Made by a program: the position numbers and the translations under genes. The notes beneath the pieces are model-generated. The model saw only the letters and a program-made list of their open reading frames with translations. It was not told the DNA's origin and did not search any database. Below are positions 41,401 through 49,826 of a DNA stretch of 64,000 nucleotides, piece by piece. The stretch lies in the NCBI RefSeq assembly GCF_004217315.1, contig NZ_SGWR01000001.1:744001-808000 (forward strand), written 5' to 3'. Origin of the DNA: Corticibacter populi (lineage in GTDB: Bacteria; Pseudomonadota; Gammaproteobacteria; Burkholderiales; Burkholderiaceae_C). Numbering within the stretch: position 1 is the first letter of the stretch; every line of letters starts with the position of its first letter.

Positions 41401-42354
41401 TTACTGGGCTGGCGCGACGTAGTCGCGTGCCAGCCGCACCACCGTCACGCCCGGCACCAGCTGGCGCAGCGAAGGCATGATGAGCGTGCAGTTGTCGTAA
41501 GGCGTGACGATCGGCTGGCCATCGGCCCAGCCGATCAGCGTGCCGGCCTTGGCCAGACGCTCCAGGCCCTGCCAGTTCTCGGCAAAGCGCACCTCCATTG
41601 ACGGCGCCACCACCGGCTGCGTCACTTCCAGCACGCGCTGCGCCGCAGGCGCCGTCTGCAGCCAGCCGGCCGGCACATCGGCAGTGTCGACCACGCCGGA
41701 TTCGGCCAGCATGCGGGCGATCTGGTCCTTGGCCACCGTGATGGAGGCCGGGTCGCCGTGGTAGCCGCATTCGGTCAGCAGCGCGCAGGCATCGACCTGG
41801 GCCGCATCGCCGAAACGGCCGAAGTCGCGCATGCGCACACCATCCTTGTGGCCGGCATCGACGATCACGTATTCAGGGGCCTGCAGGCGCCGGGCCAGCG
41901 CGATGTTGCGCGGCTGGGTGCCGGTGAGCTGCAGCGGCTTGCCGGGCTCGTGCATCGAATGCAAGTCCAGCAGCCAGTCGGCACGCTCCACCCAGGGCCG
42001 CAGTTCGACGGCACGACGGCGCTCGCGCGAGTTGGGCTCGGCCAGGCGCGCTTCGCTCCAGACGCGGTTGAGGTCTTCATCGAGATAGCGGCTGGCATCG
42101 TGCCGGCTGGCATCGAAGGTGTCGAAGGCGTCCAGGTTGCAGAACGCCAGGATCAACGCCCCGCGGCGCGGCGTGAGACCACTGGCCAGCAGTTCCTTGA
42201 TGGCCCAGGCGCCGCACAGCTCGTTGCCGTGCACCAGCGACGAGATCATCAGCGTGCGCCCGGCCACGCCGGAGTCGAAGTGCCAGACGCCGGGCGTGCC
42301 GGTGTTGCCGATGCGTTCGCTGGTCAGGTCAGGAACGGGAATGTCGAAACTCAT
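41401..42354 (-). CDS. Succinylglutamate desuccinylase/aspartoacylase family metallohydrolase
   Basis: A 317-residue zinc hydrolase. The metal site is S-L-V-H-G-N-E (His and Glu near residues 42-45), with the third ligand in L-D-L-H-S-M-H. N-L-D-A-F and D-L-N-R-V-W are typical of the AstE/AspA family, which removes acyl groups from N-acyl amino acids. The exact substrate is unknown. I used the ATG at 42354 (M-S-F-D-I-P). It is the last of three same-strand genes with a LysR regulator and a Bug-type binding protein, suggesting uptake and hydrolysis of an acylated or dicarboxylic compound. Confidence 0.85.
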   Translation of the reverse strand: MSFDIPVPDLTSERIGNTGTPGVWHFDSGVAGRTLMISSLVHGNELCGAWAIKELLASGLTPRRGALILAFCNLDAFDTFDASRHDASRYLDEDLNRVWSEARLAEPNSRERRRAVELRPWVERADWLLDLHSMHEPGKPLQLTGTQPRNIALARRLQAPEYVIVDAGHKDGVRMRDFGRFGDAAQVDACALLTECGYHGDPASITVAKDQIARMLAESGVVDTADVPAGWLQTAPAAQRVLEVTQPVVAPSMEVRFAENWQGLERLAKAGTLIGWADGQPIVTPYDNCTLIMPSLRQLVPGVTVVRLARDYVAPAQ

Positions 42355-42434
42355 AGATCCATCCGTGTGTGTCAAAACTCAAATCGATGCGGTCCAGAGG
42401 ACCAGCGGAACACTCAGACTACTCCGCACCCGCC

Positions 42435-43421
42435 TCAGTGCTTTTCGATGCCGGCCATCTTCACCAGGCGCTCGTACTTCTCGGTCTCGGCGGCCTGGAA
42501 GGCTGCGGCGTCCAGGCCGGGTTCGTAGACCGTGGCGCCGCTTTCGGCCATCTTCTTTCGGAAGCTCTCCGATTGCAGCGTCTCGTCGAGCGCGGTGCGC
42601 AGCCGCTGCACCACCGGCTCGGGCAGGCCTGCCGGGCCATAGAGACCAAACCAGACGTTGATGTCCACCTTCTCGAAGCCCGGCGTCTCGGCCAGCGCGG
42701 GGATGTCCGGCGCCACCGCCGAACGCTGGGGCTCGGTCACGCCCAGCGCGACGATCTTGCCGCCCTTGACCTGTGGCAGGCCCGAGGACATGACCAGCAC
42801 GCCAAAGTCCAACTGGCCGTTGATGAGGTCCGTCACCAGCGGGCCGACGCCGCGATACGGAATGTGCTCGGCCTTGGTGCCGGTCGATTCATTGATCATC
42901 TCACCGGCCAGGTGCAGACTGGTGCCGATGCCCGAGGATCCATAGTTGTACTGCCCCGGTGCGGCGGCCTTGAGCTTGTCGAGGTATTCCTGCGCAGTCT
43001 TGACGCCGGATTTCGCCGAGGCCGTCAGCAGCAGCGGCTGCGCCGCAATCATGCCCACCGGCGTGAAGTCCTTGGCACCGTCGTAGCGCACTGCGTTGTT
43101 GATCATGCCGGCAATCACCATTTCATTGGCCGAGCCCACCAGCAGCGTGTAGCCGTCCGCCGCGGCGCGTGCCACGCGCTGCGCGCCGATGGTGCCTCCG
43201 GCGCCCCCCAGATTCTCGACCACCACGCTCTGGTTCAGGCGCTCGGAGAGCTCCTCGCCCAGCACCCGCGCCGTCAGATCGACACTGCCGCCCGCCGGAT
43301 AGCCGACCACCAGATTGATTGCGCGCGACGGGTAATCCTGAGCCAGGGCCGGGGCAGCAGCGCCCAGGGCGGCGGCAGCCAGGGCCAGCGCCAGACGGTG
43401 GAACGGGAGGGAGGTCTTCAT
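42435..43421 (-). CDS. Bug-family (tripartite tricarboxylate transporter) substrate-binding protein
   Basis: A 328-residue periplasmic protein with a signal peptide ending at A-P-A-L-A-Q (~residue 28). The Bug signature begins directly after it with D-Y-P-S-R-A-I-N-L-V-V-G-Y-P-A-G-G-S-V-D. V-V-E-N-L-G-G-A-G-G-T-I-G and G-S-S-G-I-G-T-S follow. Such proteins are hugely expanded in Burkholderiales and bind carboxylates or amides. No TctA/TctB membrane genes are adjacent. AAAGGA lies 8 bases before the ATG at 43421. Confidence 0.92.
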   Translation of the reverse strand: MKTSLPFHRLALALAAAALGAAAPALAQDYPSRAINLVVGYPAGGSVDLTARVLGEELSERLNQSVVVENLGGAGGTIGAQRVARAAADGYTLLVGSANEMVIAGMINNAVRYDGAKDFTPVGMIAAQPLLLTASAKSGVKTAQEYLDKLKAAAPGQYNYGSSGIGTSLHLAGEMINESTGTKAEHIPYRGVGPLVTDLINGQLDFGVLVMSSGLPQVKGGKIVALGVTEPQRSAVAPDIPALAETPGFEKVDINVWFGLYGPAGLPEPVVQRLRTALDETLQSESFRKKMAESGATVYEPGLDAAAFQAAETEKYERLVKMAGIEKH

Positions 43422-43592
43422 GCGGGAATCCTTTCTTGCTTGGGTGACAGATACGAGAGGCTCAATGGCGGTAACGTATTCATTCTGAAAAGGAATGCAC
43501 GCCCGGATGTGCCGATATCGCACATGAAGGTGCTGTTTCGGCACCGCCTCGAACAGCGCTCGCCCCCCGTCCCTGCGAACCCTCAGGATGGC

Positions 43593-44528
43593 TCAGGAAA
43601 AGCCGCCAAACTGCTCCGGATACAGTGTCTGCGCGGCCGACCAGACGGCCTCCGCCAGGGCCGGCAGGCGCGCATTGGCACGGTAGAGCCGCACCTCGAA
43701 GGCAATTTGCTCGCTGCGCCCGCCCAGCACCTGCAGACTGCCACGGCGGCACTCGCCCGCCACCATCGACCACGGCAGCCAGGCGATGCCCAGACCGCGC
43801 GAGACAGTGCCCAGCGCCGCATCGAGCGAATCGCAATGCACCAGTGGCACCAGCGGATACGGCAGGTTCTGCAGGCGGTCGCCGACGATGCGCGCCATTG
43901 CCAGCCCGCCCGAGTAGGAGATCAGCGGCAGGCTCCCCTGCCCCTGTTCCAGCGCAAACCGCGGCTGGCCGTTGCCCACGCTCTGGCACACCGGCACCAG
44001 CCGATCGACCGCCAGCGTCATGTGCAGGTATTGGCCCGGGCGCAGCTGCGTCGAGAGGGCCGGATGCTCATAACAGCACAGCAGGTCGGTCTTGTTCTGT
44101 TCCAGCAGCGCGGCCATGTCGGCCATCATGCCGGTGACGATCTCGACCCGCGTGTGGAGCCCCAGCGCCGGCCTGGGCCCCTTGTGCAGCAGCGCGATCC
44201 AGTCGGCCACCAGCGAGCCGGCCAGGCTGCGTCCGGTGGCGATGCGCAACACCGGGCTGACCTCGGCGTCGACCTGCTGCAGTTGCTGCCGCACCCGCTC
44301 GAGCTGCTCGACCACCTGCCCGGCCGTGCCCAGCAGCAACTGGCCCTGCGGCGTCAGCACCACCGGAGAGGCATCGCGCATCACCAGCGGTGCGCCGGCC
44401 CAGGCCTCGAGCGCGCGGATGCGCCGACCAAACGCGGGGTGGGTGACATGGCGTGCCTCGGCGGCGCGCACAAAGCTGCCCGTGCGGGCCAAGGCAATGA
44501 GGTCTTCCAGCAGTTTCAATGGTGGCAT
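43593..44528 (-). CDS. LysR-family transcriptional regulator
   Basis: A 311-residue regulator. The N-terminal helix-turn-helix (about residues 3-60) contains L-A-R-T-G-S-F-V-R-A-A-E-A-R-H-V-T-H-P-A-F-G-R-R-I in two short runs, followed by the linker helix and a type 2 periplasmic-binding-fold sensor domain. It lies upstream of the Bug protein and aspartoacylase-like genes on the same strand rather than divergent from them. It probably controls them, but that is inference. The start at 44528 matches the family N-terminus. Confidence 0.88.
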   Translation of the reverse strand: MPPLKLLEDLIALARTGSFVRAAEARHVTHPAFGRRIRALEAWAGAPLVMRDASPVVLTPQGQLLLGTAGQVVEQLERVRQQLQQVDAEVSPVLRIATGRSLAGSLVADWIALLHKGPRPALGLHTRVEIVTGMMADMAALLEQNKTDLLCCYEHPALSTQLRPGQYLHMTLAVDRLVPVCQSVGNGQPRFALEQGQGSLPLISYSGGLAMARIVGDRLQNLPYPLVPLVHCDSLDAALGTVSRGLGIAWLPWSMVAGECRRGSLQVLGGRSEQIAFEVRLYRANARLPALAEAVWSAAQTLYPEQFGGFS

Positions 44529-44638
44529 GACGACAGACCGCGCAGGACGCGGCCTCCAATCAGAGGAGGCAGATACCATGCCGGCATGCGCCAGCGCGGC
44601 GAAGCCCCCGGCAAGCAAGATCGGGAACGGCGGCGCTG

Positions 44639-45022
44639 TCAGTCGAGCGGACGCGCTGCCTTCTCGGCCAGGCCGCTGACGCCCTCGCGCCTGGCCAGCT
44701 CACGCACCACGTCATCGGCGCCCAGGTTGAAGTGCGTCAAGGCGACCAGCGTGTGGAACCACAGGTCCGCCACTTCATAAACCAGTGCCTCGCGCTCCTT
44801 GCGGCCATCCTGCAGATCCTTGGCGGCCATGATCACCTCTGCGGCTTCTTCACCGATTTTCTTGAGAAAGGCATCGGGTGCCTTGCCGTCGGCCAGCAGC
44901 TTCGCCACATAACTGCTGGCGGGATCGCCGCCCCGGGCCGGCTTGCGGCTTTCGAGCACGCGCGTGAGATGCGCGAAAAGCGCATCGGCGGAGATCGTAG
45001 AATCCTGGGGCTGGCTGGTCAT
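44639..45022 (-). CDS. hisE: Phosphoribosyl-ATP pyrophosphatase
   Basis: A 127-residue enzyme for the second step of histidine synthesis, hydrolysing PR-ATP to PR-AMP. An all-alpha MazG-like fold is marked by [20 protein letters not shown] and the Y-E-V-A-D-L-W-F-H segment. I chose the ATG at 45022 just after the hisI stop; the longer open frame upstream overlaps hisI. It is the last gene of the his operon. Confidence 0.93.
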   Translation of the reverse strand: MTSQPQDSTISADALFAHLTRVLESRKPARGGDPASSYVAKLLADGKAPDAFLKKIGEEAAEVIMAAKDLQDGRKEREALVYEVADLWFHTLVALTHFNLGADDVVRELARREGVSGLAEKAARPLD

Positions 45023-45029
45023 GGCCGTG

Positions 45030-45449
45030 TCAATCCTTGTAGATGCGGGCCGGATCCTTGAGCACCGGCTCGACGGCCTGCCACTGGCCGTCCTCGAATT
45101 TCTGGAAGAAGCAGCTGTGGCGGCCCGTGTGGCAGGCAATGCCGGGCTCGTGGCCATGCTGCGTCACCTTCAGCAGCACCACGTCATTGTCGCAGTCGAG
45201 GCGGATCTCGTGCACCGATTGGAAGTGCCCCGACTCCTCGCCCTTGTGCCAAAGCTTGCCGCGCGAGCGGCTGTAGTAGACCGCCTGCCCTTTCTCGGCC
45301 GTTTGTGCCAGTGCTTCACGGTTCATCCACGCGAACATCAGCACGTCGCCACTGCCCTGCTCCTGCGCAATCACGGGCACCAGGCCCTTGTCGTCCCAGC
45401 GCACCGCGTCAAGCCAGTCGCTGCCGGTGGGGGTATGGGCTTCTGCCAT
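45030..45449 (-). CDS. hisI: Phosphoribosyl-AMP cyclohydrolase
   Basis: A 139-residue zinc/magnesium enzyme opening the PR-AMP ring in the third step of histidine synthesis. Motifs are [26 protein letters not shown] and the metal-binding C-H-T-G-R-H-S-C-F. It is stand-alone rather than fused to HisE. Confidence 0.95.
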   Translation of the reverse strand: MAEAHTPTGSDWLDAVRWDDKGLVPVIAQEQGSGDVLMFAWMNREALAQTAEKGQAVYYSRSRGKLWHKGEESGHFQSVHEIRLDCDNDVVLLKVTQHGHEPGIACHTGRHSCFFQKFEDGQWQAVEPVLKDPARIYKD

Positions 45450-45500
45450 GCTTGAAGAATCCTCTCTCGTCTTGCCTGTTGCTGCTGAGGACCGTCGGCC

Positions 45501-46301
45501 TCACAAGCGCACGGTGATGCCGCGCGCGGCCATGTACTGCTTGGTCTCGGCCACCGTGAAAGTACCGAAATGGAAGATGCTGGCCGCCAGCACCGCATCC
45601 GCTCCGCCAATGGTAATGCCATCGGCCATGTGCTGCAGGGTGCCGACGCCGCCCGAGGCGATCACCGGCACCGGCACGGCGTCGCTGACGGCACGCGTGA
45701 GTTCGAGGTCGAAGCCGCTTTTGGTTCCATCCTTGTCCATGCTGGTCAGCAACAGTTCGCCGGCGCCGCGCCGCGCCATCTCGCGCGCCCACTGCAGCGC
45801 GTCCAGTCCGGTGTCCTTGCGGCCGCCGTGGCTGAAGACGTTCCAACCCGGCCCAAGCAGCTCGCCGTCAGGGCCCTGCTGCCGCTCGGCCTCGGCACTG
45901 CGGCGCTTGGCGTCGATGGCGACGACAATGCACTGCGAGCCATACTTGTCCGATGCTTCGCTGATGACATCCGGGTTGGCGATGGCGGCAGAATTGAAGC
46001 TGGTCTTGTCGGCACCGGCGTTGAGCAGGCGCCGCACATCGGCCACGGTGCGCACGCCACCACCGACGGTGAGGGGGATGAAGACCTGCGAGGCCACCGC
46101 CTCGATGATCGGCAGGATCAGGTCGCGCCCATCGCTGGTGGCGGTGATGTCGAGGAAGGTGAGTTCGTCTGCGCCCTGCTCGTTGTAGCGCGCGGCGATC
46201 TCCACCGGGTCGCCGGCATCGCGCAGTTCGACGAAGTTCACGCCCTTGACGACACGGCCGCCCGTCACGTCCAGGCAGGGGATGATGCGTTTGGCCAGCA
46301 T
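45501..46301 (-). CDS. hisF: Imidazole glycerol phosphate synthase, cyclase subunit
   Basis: A 266-residue TIM-barrel that, with HisH, converts PRFAR and ammonia to imidazole glycerol phosphate and AICAR. Catalytic Asp11 is in I-I-P-C-L-D-V and the second Asp in V-V-A-I-D-A-K. T-V-G-G-G-V-R, S-M-D-K-D-G-T and A-S-G-G-V-G complete the barrel motifs. It is about nine residues longer than usual because of a short insertion after the second Asp ([10 protein letters not shown]). Confidence 0.96.
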   Translation of the reverse strand: MLAKRIIPCLDVTGGRVVKGVNFVELRDAGDPVEIAARYNEQGADELTFLDITATSDGRDLILPIIEAVASQVFIPLTVGGGVRTVADVRRLLNAGADKTSFNSAAIANPDVISEASDKYGSQCIVVAIDAKRRSAEAERQQGPDGELLGPGWNVFSHGGRKDTGLDALQWAREMARRGAGELLLTSMDKDGTKSGFDLELTRAVSDAVPVPVIASGGVGTLQHMADGITIGGADAVLAASIFHFGTFTVAETKQYMAARGITVRL

Positions 46302-46337
46302 GGTGTTTGGTGCAATTTGCGGTGAATCGTTGAAAAA

Positions 46338-47174
46338 TCAGGCGGTCCAAGCCAGTTGCTGCCAGCCTTCCCACACGGCAGCGGGCGGCAGCACGACGGC
46401 TTCGTCGATGCAGCCGGCCTCGATGCACAGCATCTGCTGCCAGCCATCGGCAGGCAGATCGGCCAGCCGGCCGCACAGCGTGGCGCCAGGGTTCCAGACC
46501 ACGGTTTGCGGGCAGGACGCGCTTTGGCTGATCGCCAGGCGCCCTGGCTGCCCAGCCTCCGAGAGGGTCAGGGGCCCGCCAGGTGCCTGGTACACGCGGT
46601 CGAACTCGGCGCCGAAACGCGGCGCCCCTTGCGACACGCCGTGCACGTCGAGCACCGCATCCCACTGGCTGGCGCCTTCGAGGCCCGTCAGCTCCGCCTG
46701 ACGCACATCGGCCATGCGCAGGTAGGTGTGCAAGGCAGTCGTGAAGGGCCAGGGCACGTCACCTTTGTTCTCGGCGCGCAGGCTCGCGCGCACGGCGTTG
46801 GGCGTCAATTGCACCGTCAGCTGCGCGTCGAATGCATGCGGCCAGAAGGCCGCAGTCACAGGGCCATGAGCCAACCCCAGCGTGACGGCGTCATCCCGCA
46901 CGGCGCGCAGCCGCCACGGCAGGTGGCGGGCAAAGCCATGCTTGAGCAGCGGACCGCGCTGGTTGAATTGCGGAAAGCACACGGGCACGCCGCCGCGAAC
47001 GGCACTCTGGCCATCGAGCATGGCCCGTGGGCTGACGTAGAGGTGCTCGACGCCATCGGCGCTGCACCACGAGACCAACTGAGCGCCATGCTGCAGCACC
47101 ACGGCCCGGTCGCCGTGAGGCAGGCGCAGCGCCATGGCCGGTTGGCCGTGAAAGTCAATCCAGCGAACGGACAT
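46338..47174 (-). CDS. Hexose-6-phosphate mutarotase (YeaD/aldose 1-epimerase family) inside the his operon
   Basis: A 278-residue galactose-mutarotase-fold protein that interconverts anomers of sugar 6-phosphates. Motifs are H-G-A-Q-L-V-S-W, the R-G-G-V-P-V-C-F-P-Q-F segment, H-G-F-A-R, L-H-T-Y-L and the C-terminal E-A-G near the catalytic Glu. It lies between hisA and hisF on the same strand, 14 bases after hisA with its ATG at 47174; a TTG overlapping the hisA stop is a less likely start. It has no known role in histidine synthesis, so co-transcription may be accidental or may tie sugar-phosphate status to the pathway. Confidence 0.87.
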   Translation of the reverse strand: MSVRWIDFHGQPAMALRLPHGDRAVVLQHGAQLVSWCSADGVEHLYVSPRAMLDGQSAVRGGVPVCFPQFNQRGPLLKHGFARHLPWRLRAVRDDAVTLGLAHGPVTAAFWPHAFDAQLTVQLTPNAVRASLRAENKGDVPWPFTTALHTYLRMADVRQAELTGLEGASQWDAVLDVHGVSQGAPRFGAEFDRVYQAPGGPLTLSEAGQPGRLAISQSASCPQTVVWNPGATLCGRLADLPADGWQQMLCIEAGCIDEAVVLPPAAVWEGWQQLAWTA

Positions 47175-47188
47175 GGCGCGACCGTGGC

Positions 47189-47935
47189 TCAATCGGCATC
47201 GGAGAGCTCGTCGGCGCGGGCCTGGGCCTCGGCGAAGTTGAGCGCGCCGGTGTAGATCGAGCGGCCGCAGATGACGCCTTCGACGCCCTCGAATTCGACC
47301 TCGACGAGCTTCTCGATGTCCTCGATGTCCTTGAGGCCGCCGCTGGCGATCACCGGGATGTCGATGGCGCGCGCCAGCCGCACGGTGGCTTCGATGTTGA
47401 TGCCGCTGAGCATGCCGTCGCGACCGATGTCGGTGTAGATGATGGATTCGACGCCATAGTCCTCGAACTTGCGCGCCAGGTCGACCACGTCCACGCCGGT
47501 GATCTTGCTCCAGCCATCGGTGGCAACCTTGCCGTCCTTGGCATCGATGCCGACGATGATGTGGCCGCCGAAGGCCGTGCAGGCGTCGCGCAGAAAACCG
47601 GGATTCTTGACCGCAGCGGTGCCGATGATGACGTAGCGCAACCCGTTGTCCAGGTATTGCTCGATGGTGTCGAGATCGCGGATGCCGCCGCCGAGCTGCA
47701 CCGGAATCTCGTCATCCACCTCTTTCAGGATGGCCTTGATCGCCGCCAGGTTCTTGGGCTTGCCGGCAAAGGCGCCGTTGAGATCCACCAGGTGCAGGCG
47801 CCGCGCGCCCTCATCGAGCCAGCGACGCGCCACCAGTGCGGGCTCTTCACCAAAAGTGGTCGATTGGTCCATGTCGCCCTGCACGAGGCGCACGCAGTGG
47901 CCGTCTTTGAGGTCAATGGCTGGAATCAATTGCAT
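47189..47935 (-). CDS. hisA: ProFAR isomerase
   Basis: A 248-residue TIM-barrel isomerase for the fourth step of histidine synthesis (ProFAR to PRFAR). Catalytic Asp8 is in P-A-I-D-L-K-D-G and the second Asp in [23 protein letters not shown] and A-S-G-G-L complete the half-barrel repeats shared with HisF. Confidence 0.96.
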   Translation of the reverse strand: MQLIPAIDLKDGHCVRLVQGDMDQSTTFGEEPALVARRWLDEGARRLHLVDLNGAFAGKPKNLAAIKAILKEVDDEIPVQLGGGIRDLDTIEQYLDNGLRYVIIGTAAVKNPGFLRDACTAFGGHIIVGIDAKDGKVATDGWSKITGVDVVDLARKFEDYGVESIIYTDIGRDGMLSGINIEATVRLARAIDIPVIASGGLKDIEDIEKLVEVEFEGVEGVICGRSIYTGALNFAEAQARADELSDAD

Positions 47936-47997
47936 GGTGGTTCAACGGTTCGAAGGCGGCGCAGCATGCGCACGGGATTGGCGAAACGGCAGCCCTG

Positions 47998-48660
47998 TCA
48001 AGGTTGCCAGTGGAGGAAATTGCGGTAGAGCGCAATGCCTTGCGCGGCGCTCTTCTCCGGATGGAATTGTGTCGCGAACAGGTTGTCGCGCGCAATGACC
48101 GAGGCGAACGCGCTACCGTAGTCGGTCTGGCCCGCGCAGTGCGCCGGATCATCCAGCTCGGCGTAATAGCTGTGCACGAAGTAATACCAGCTGCCGTCAT
48201 CGATGCCCTGCCACATCGGATGCTGGACATGGTCCACGGGACGGTGCACACGGTTCCAGCCCATCTGCGGAATCTTGTAGCGGCTGCCGTCCGGCTGGTG
48301 CCGCCCTTCGAGGCAAAAGCGCCGCACCCGGCCAGGAATCAAGCCGAGCGAGGGCGTATCACCCTCCTCGCTGTGCTCGAGCAACATCTGCATGCCCACG
48401 CAAACGCCGAACAGTGGCTTGTGCTCGGCGGCGCGCAGCACCGGCTCGAGCAGGCCCGAGGCGCGCAACTCACGCATGCAGTCGGCCATGGCACCCTGCC
48501 CCGGCAGGATCAGGCGGTCAGCCGCCGTGACCTGGCCGGCGTCGCTGGAGAGCTGCACGTTCCAGCCGCTGTCCTGCGCGGCATGCACGGCGGCCTGCCA
48601 GACCGAGCGCAGATTGCCCGAACCGTAATCAACGACGACGAGGGTGTGGCTTGGCTTCAT
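47998..48660 (-). CDS. hisH: Imidazole glycerol phosphate synthase, glutaminase subunit
   Basis: A 220-residue class I glutamine amidotransferase that feeds ammonia to HisF. It starts with [12 protein letters not shown]. The nucleophile is in F-G-V-C-V-G-M-Q (the family's G-I-C-L-G-x-Q with conservative changes). The His-Glu pair is in Q-F-H-P-E-K-S. V-H-S-Y-Y is also present. It lies 62 bases upstream of hisA. Confidence 0.95.
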   Translation of the reverse strand: MKPSHTLVVVDYGSGNLRSVWQAAVHAAQDSGWNVQLSSDAGQVTAADRLILPGQGAMADCMRELRASGLLEPVLRAAEHKPLFGVCVGMQMLLEHSEEGDTPSLGLIPGRVRRFCLEGRHQPDGSRYKIPQMGWNRVHRPVDHVQHPMWQGIDDGSWYYFVHSYYAELDDPAHCAGQTDYGSAFASVIARDNLFATQFHPEKSAAQGIALYRNFLHWQP

Positions 48661-48779
48661 GGCGTGGATGTCAGCGGTGCGGGACGGGGCGGCAGCAGGC
48701 CACCCGGTTCGGAATCATTCGGCGGAAAGTCGGTCTCGGCTCATCACCTTGCAGGCGTGGCGCCCGGCGGCCTCATGCG

Positions 48780-49412
48780 TCAGAGGACCCCTTTGGTCGA
48801 GGGAATCACGCCGGCCATGCGCGGATCGTGCTCCAGCGCCATGCGCAGCGCCCGGCCAAAGGCCTTGAAGGCAGTTTCGGCCTGGTGGTGGGCGTTGATA
48901 CCCTTGATGTTGTCCACGTGCAGGGTCGCCAGCGCATGGTTGGCAAAGCCCTGGAAGAATTCGTAGGCCAGCTGGGTGTCGAACTGCCCGATCATGCCGC
49001 TGGTGAACGGGATGTGGAAATGCAGGCCGGGGCGCCCCGAGAGGTCGATCACCACGCGGCTGAGCGCTTCATCGAGCGGCACATAGGCATGGCCATAGCG
49101 GCGCAGGCCGCGCTTGTCGCCCACCGCGCGGGCGATGGCCTGGCCGATGGTGATGCCCACGTCCTCGACGGTGTGGTGGCCGTCGATGTGCAGGTCGCCC
49201 TCGCAATGCACGTCCAGGTCGATCAGGCCGTGGCGGGCAATCTGATCGAGCATATGGTCGAAGAAGCCAATGCCGGTATGGAGATTGCTCACCCCCGCGC
49301 CATCGAGATTGACACGCACGTGGATGCGGGTTTCGGCCGTGTTGCGGTTGACTTCGGCAATGCGGTCAGCACAGTCGCTGCCTTGGGTCGGGACAAGAGC
49401 GGAGGACGTCAT
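48780..49412 (-). CDS. hisB: Imidazoleglycerol-phosphate dehydratase
   Basis: A 210-residue monofunctional dehydratase for the sixth histidine step. It has the metal-binding repeats [16 protein letters not shown] and N-A-H-H-Q-A-E. R-N-T-A-E-T and the terminal S-T-K-G-V-L match the family. It is the first his gene of this cluster: hisG, hisD and hisC, which often precede it, are not in the window. Confidence 0.96.
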   Translation of the reverse strand: MTSSALVPTQGSDCADRIAEVNRNTAETRIHVRVNLDGAGVSNLHTGIGFFDHMLDQIARHGLIDLDVHCEGDLHIDGHHTVEDVGITIGQAIARAVGDKRGLRRYGHAYVPLDEALSRVVIDLSGRPGLHFHIPFTSGMIGQFDTQLAYEFFQGFANHALATLHVDNIKGINAHHQAETAFKAFGRALRMALEHDPRMAGVIPSTKGVL

Positions 49413-49826
49413 TGCGGGGTCGGATTGACTGGTCGAAGCAGGTCAGTCGGATGGGGAAAGGCCCATTGTATAGGAGCGGCCCGGGCGCCACCGGCAGTCC
49501 GCGCAGAATCGCCGGCTTTTTGCCCCGCCCGCGCAGGCAGGCCGCCAAGCACCCAGGGCACGTGCGGCATGCAGTATCATGGCGGGCGCTTTGCGGGCTC
49601 CGGCCGCTCCTGGAGATGGGCATGCCGGAGGCGAACGTCCCAAGAGGGCGGCGCCATCGCCCGCGCAGCTGTCAGCGCAGATCTCAAGATCTCAGGCTGC
49701 ATTCAGCCAATGCCGGATGGCGCCATCCAGGCGCATCCAGCACCAGCCGGGCAGCCATTCCCTGGACCTTTCACTCATTCATTGCACACATTGCAGGGCC
49801 CAGGCCCGCTCAACACCGGAGGAATA
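49413..49826. other. Intergenic region between hisB and the divergent lipoprotein gene
   Basis: No gene is credible in these 414 bases. On the minus strand a TATACAAT-like -10 (complement of ATTGTATA, around 49465-49472) lies about 55 bases before hisB and is a plausible his promoter, though no good -35 is seen. No attenuator with a run of His codons is visible. On the plus strand TATCAT at 49575-49580 is a weak -10 candidate for the lipoprotein gene. Confidence 0.35.

Noticed and set aside
48651-49826. The 5' third of a 994-codon plus-strand frame that ends in the lipoprotein gene
   Set aside because: Its upstream part is antisense to hisB and has no coding features; the strong Shine-Dalgarno and lipobox put the real start at 49827.
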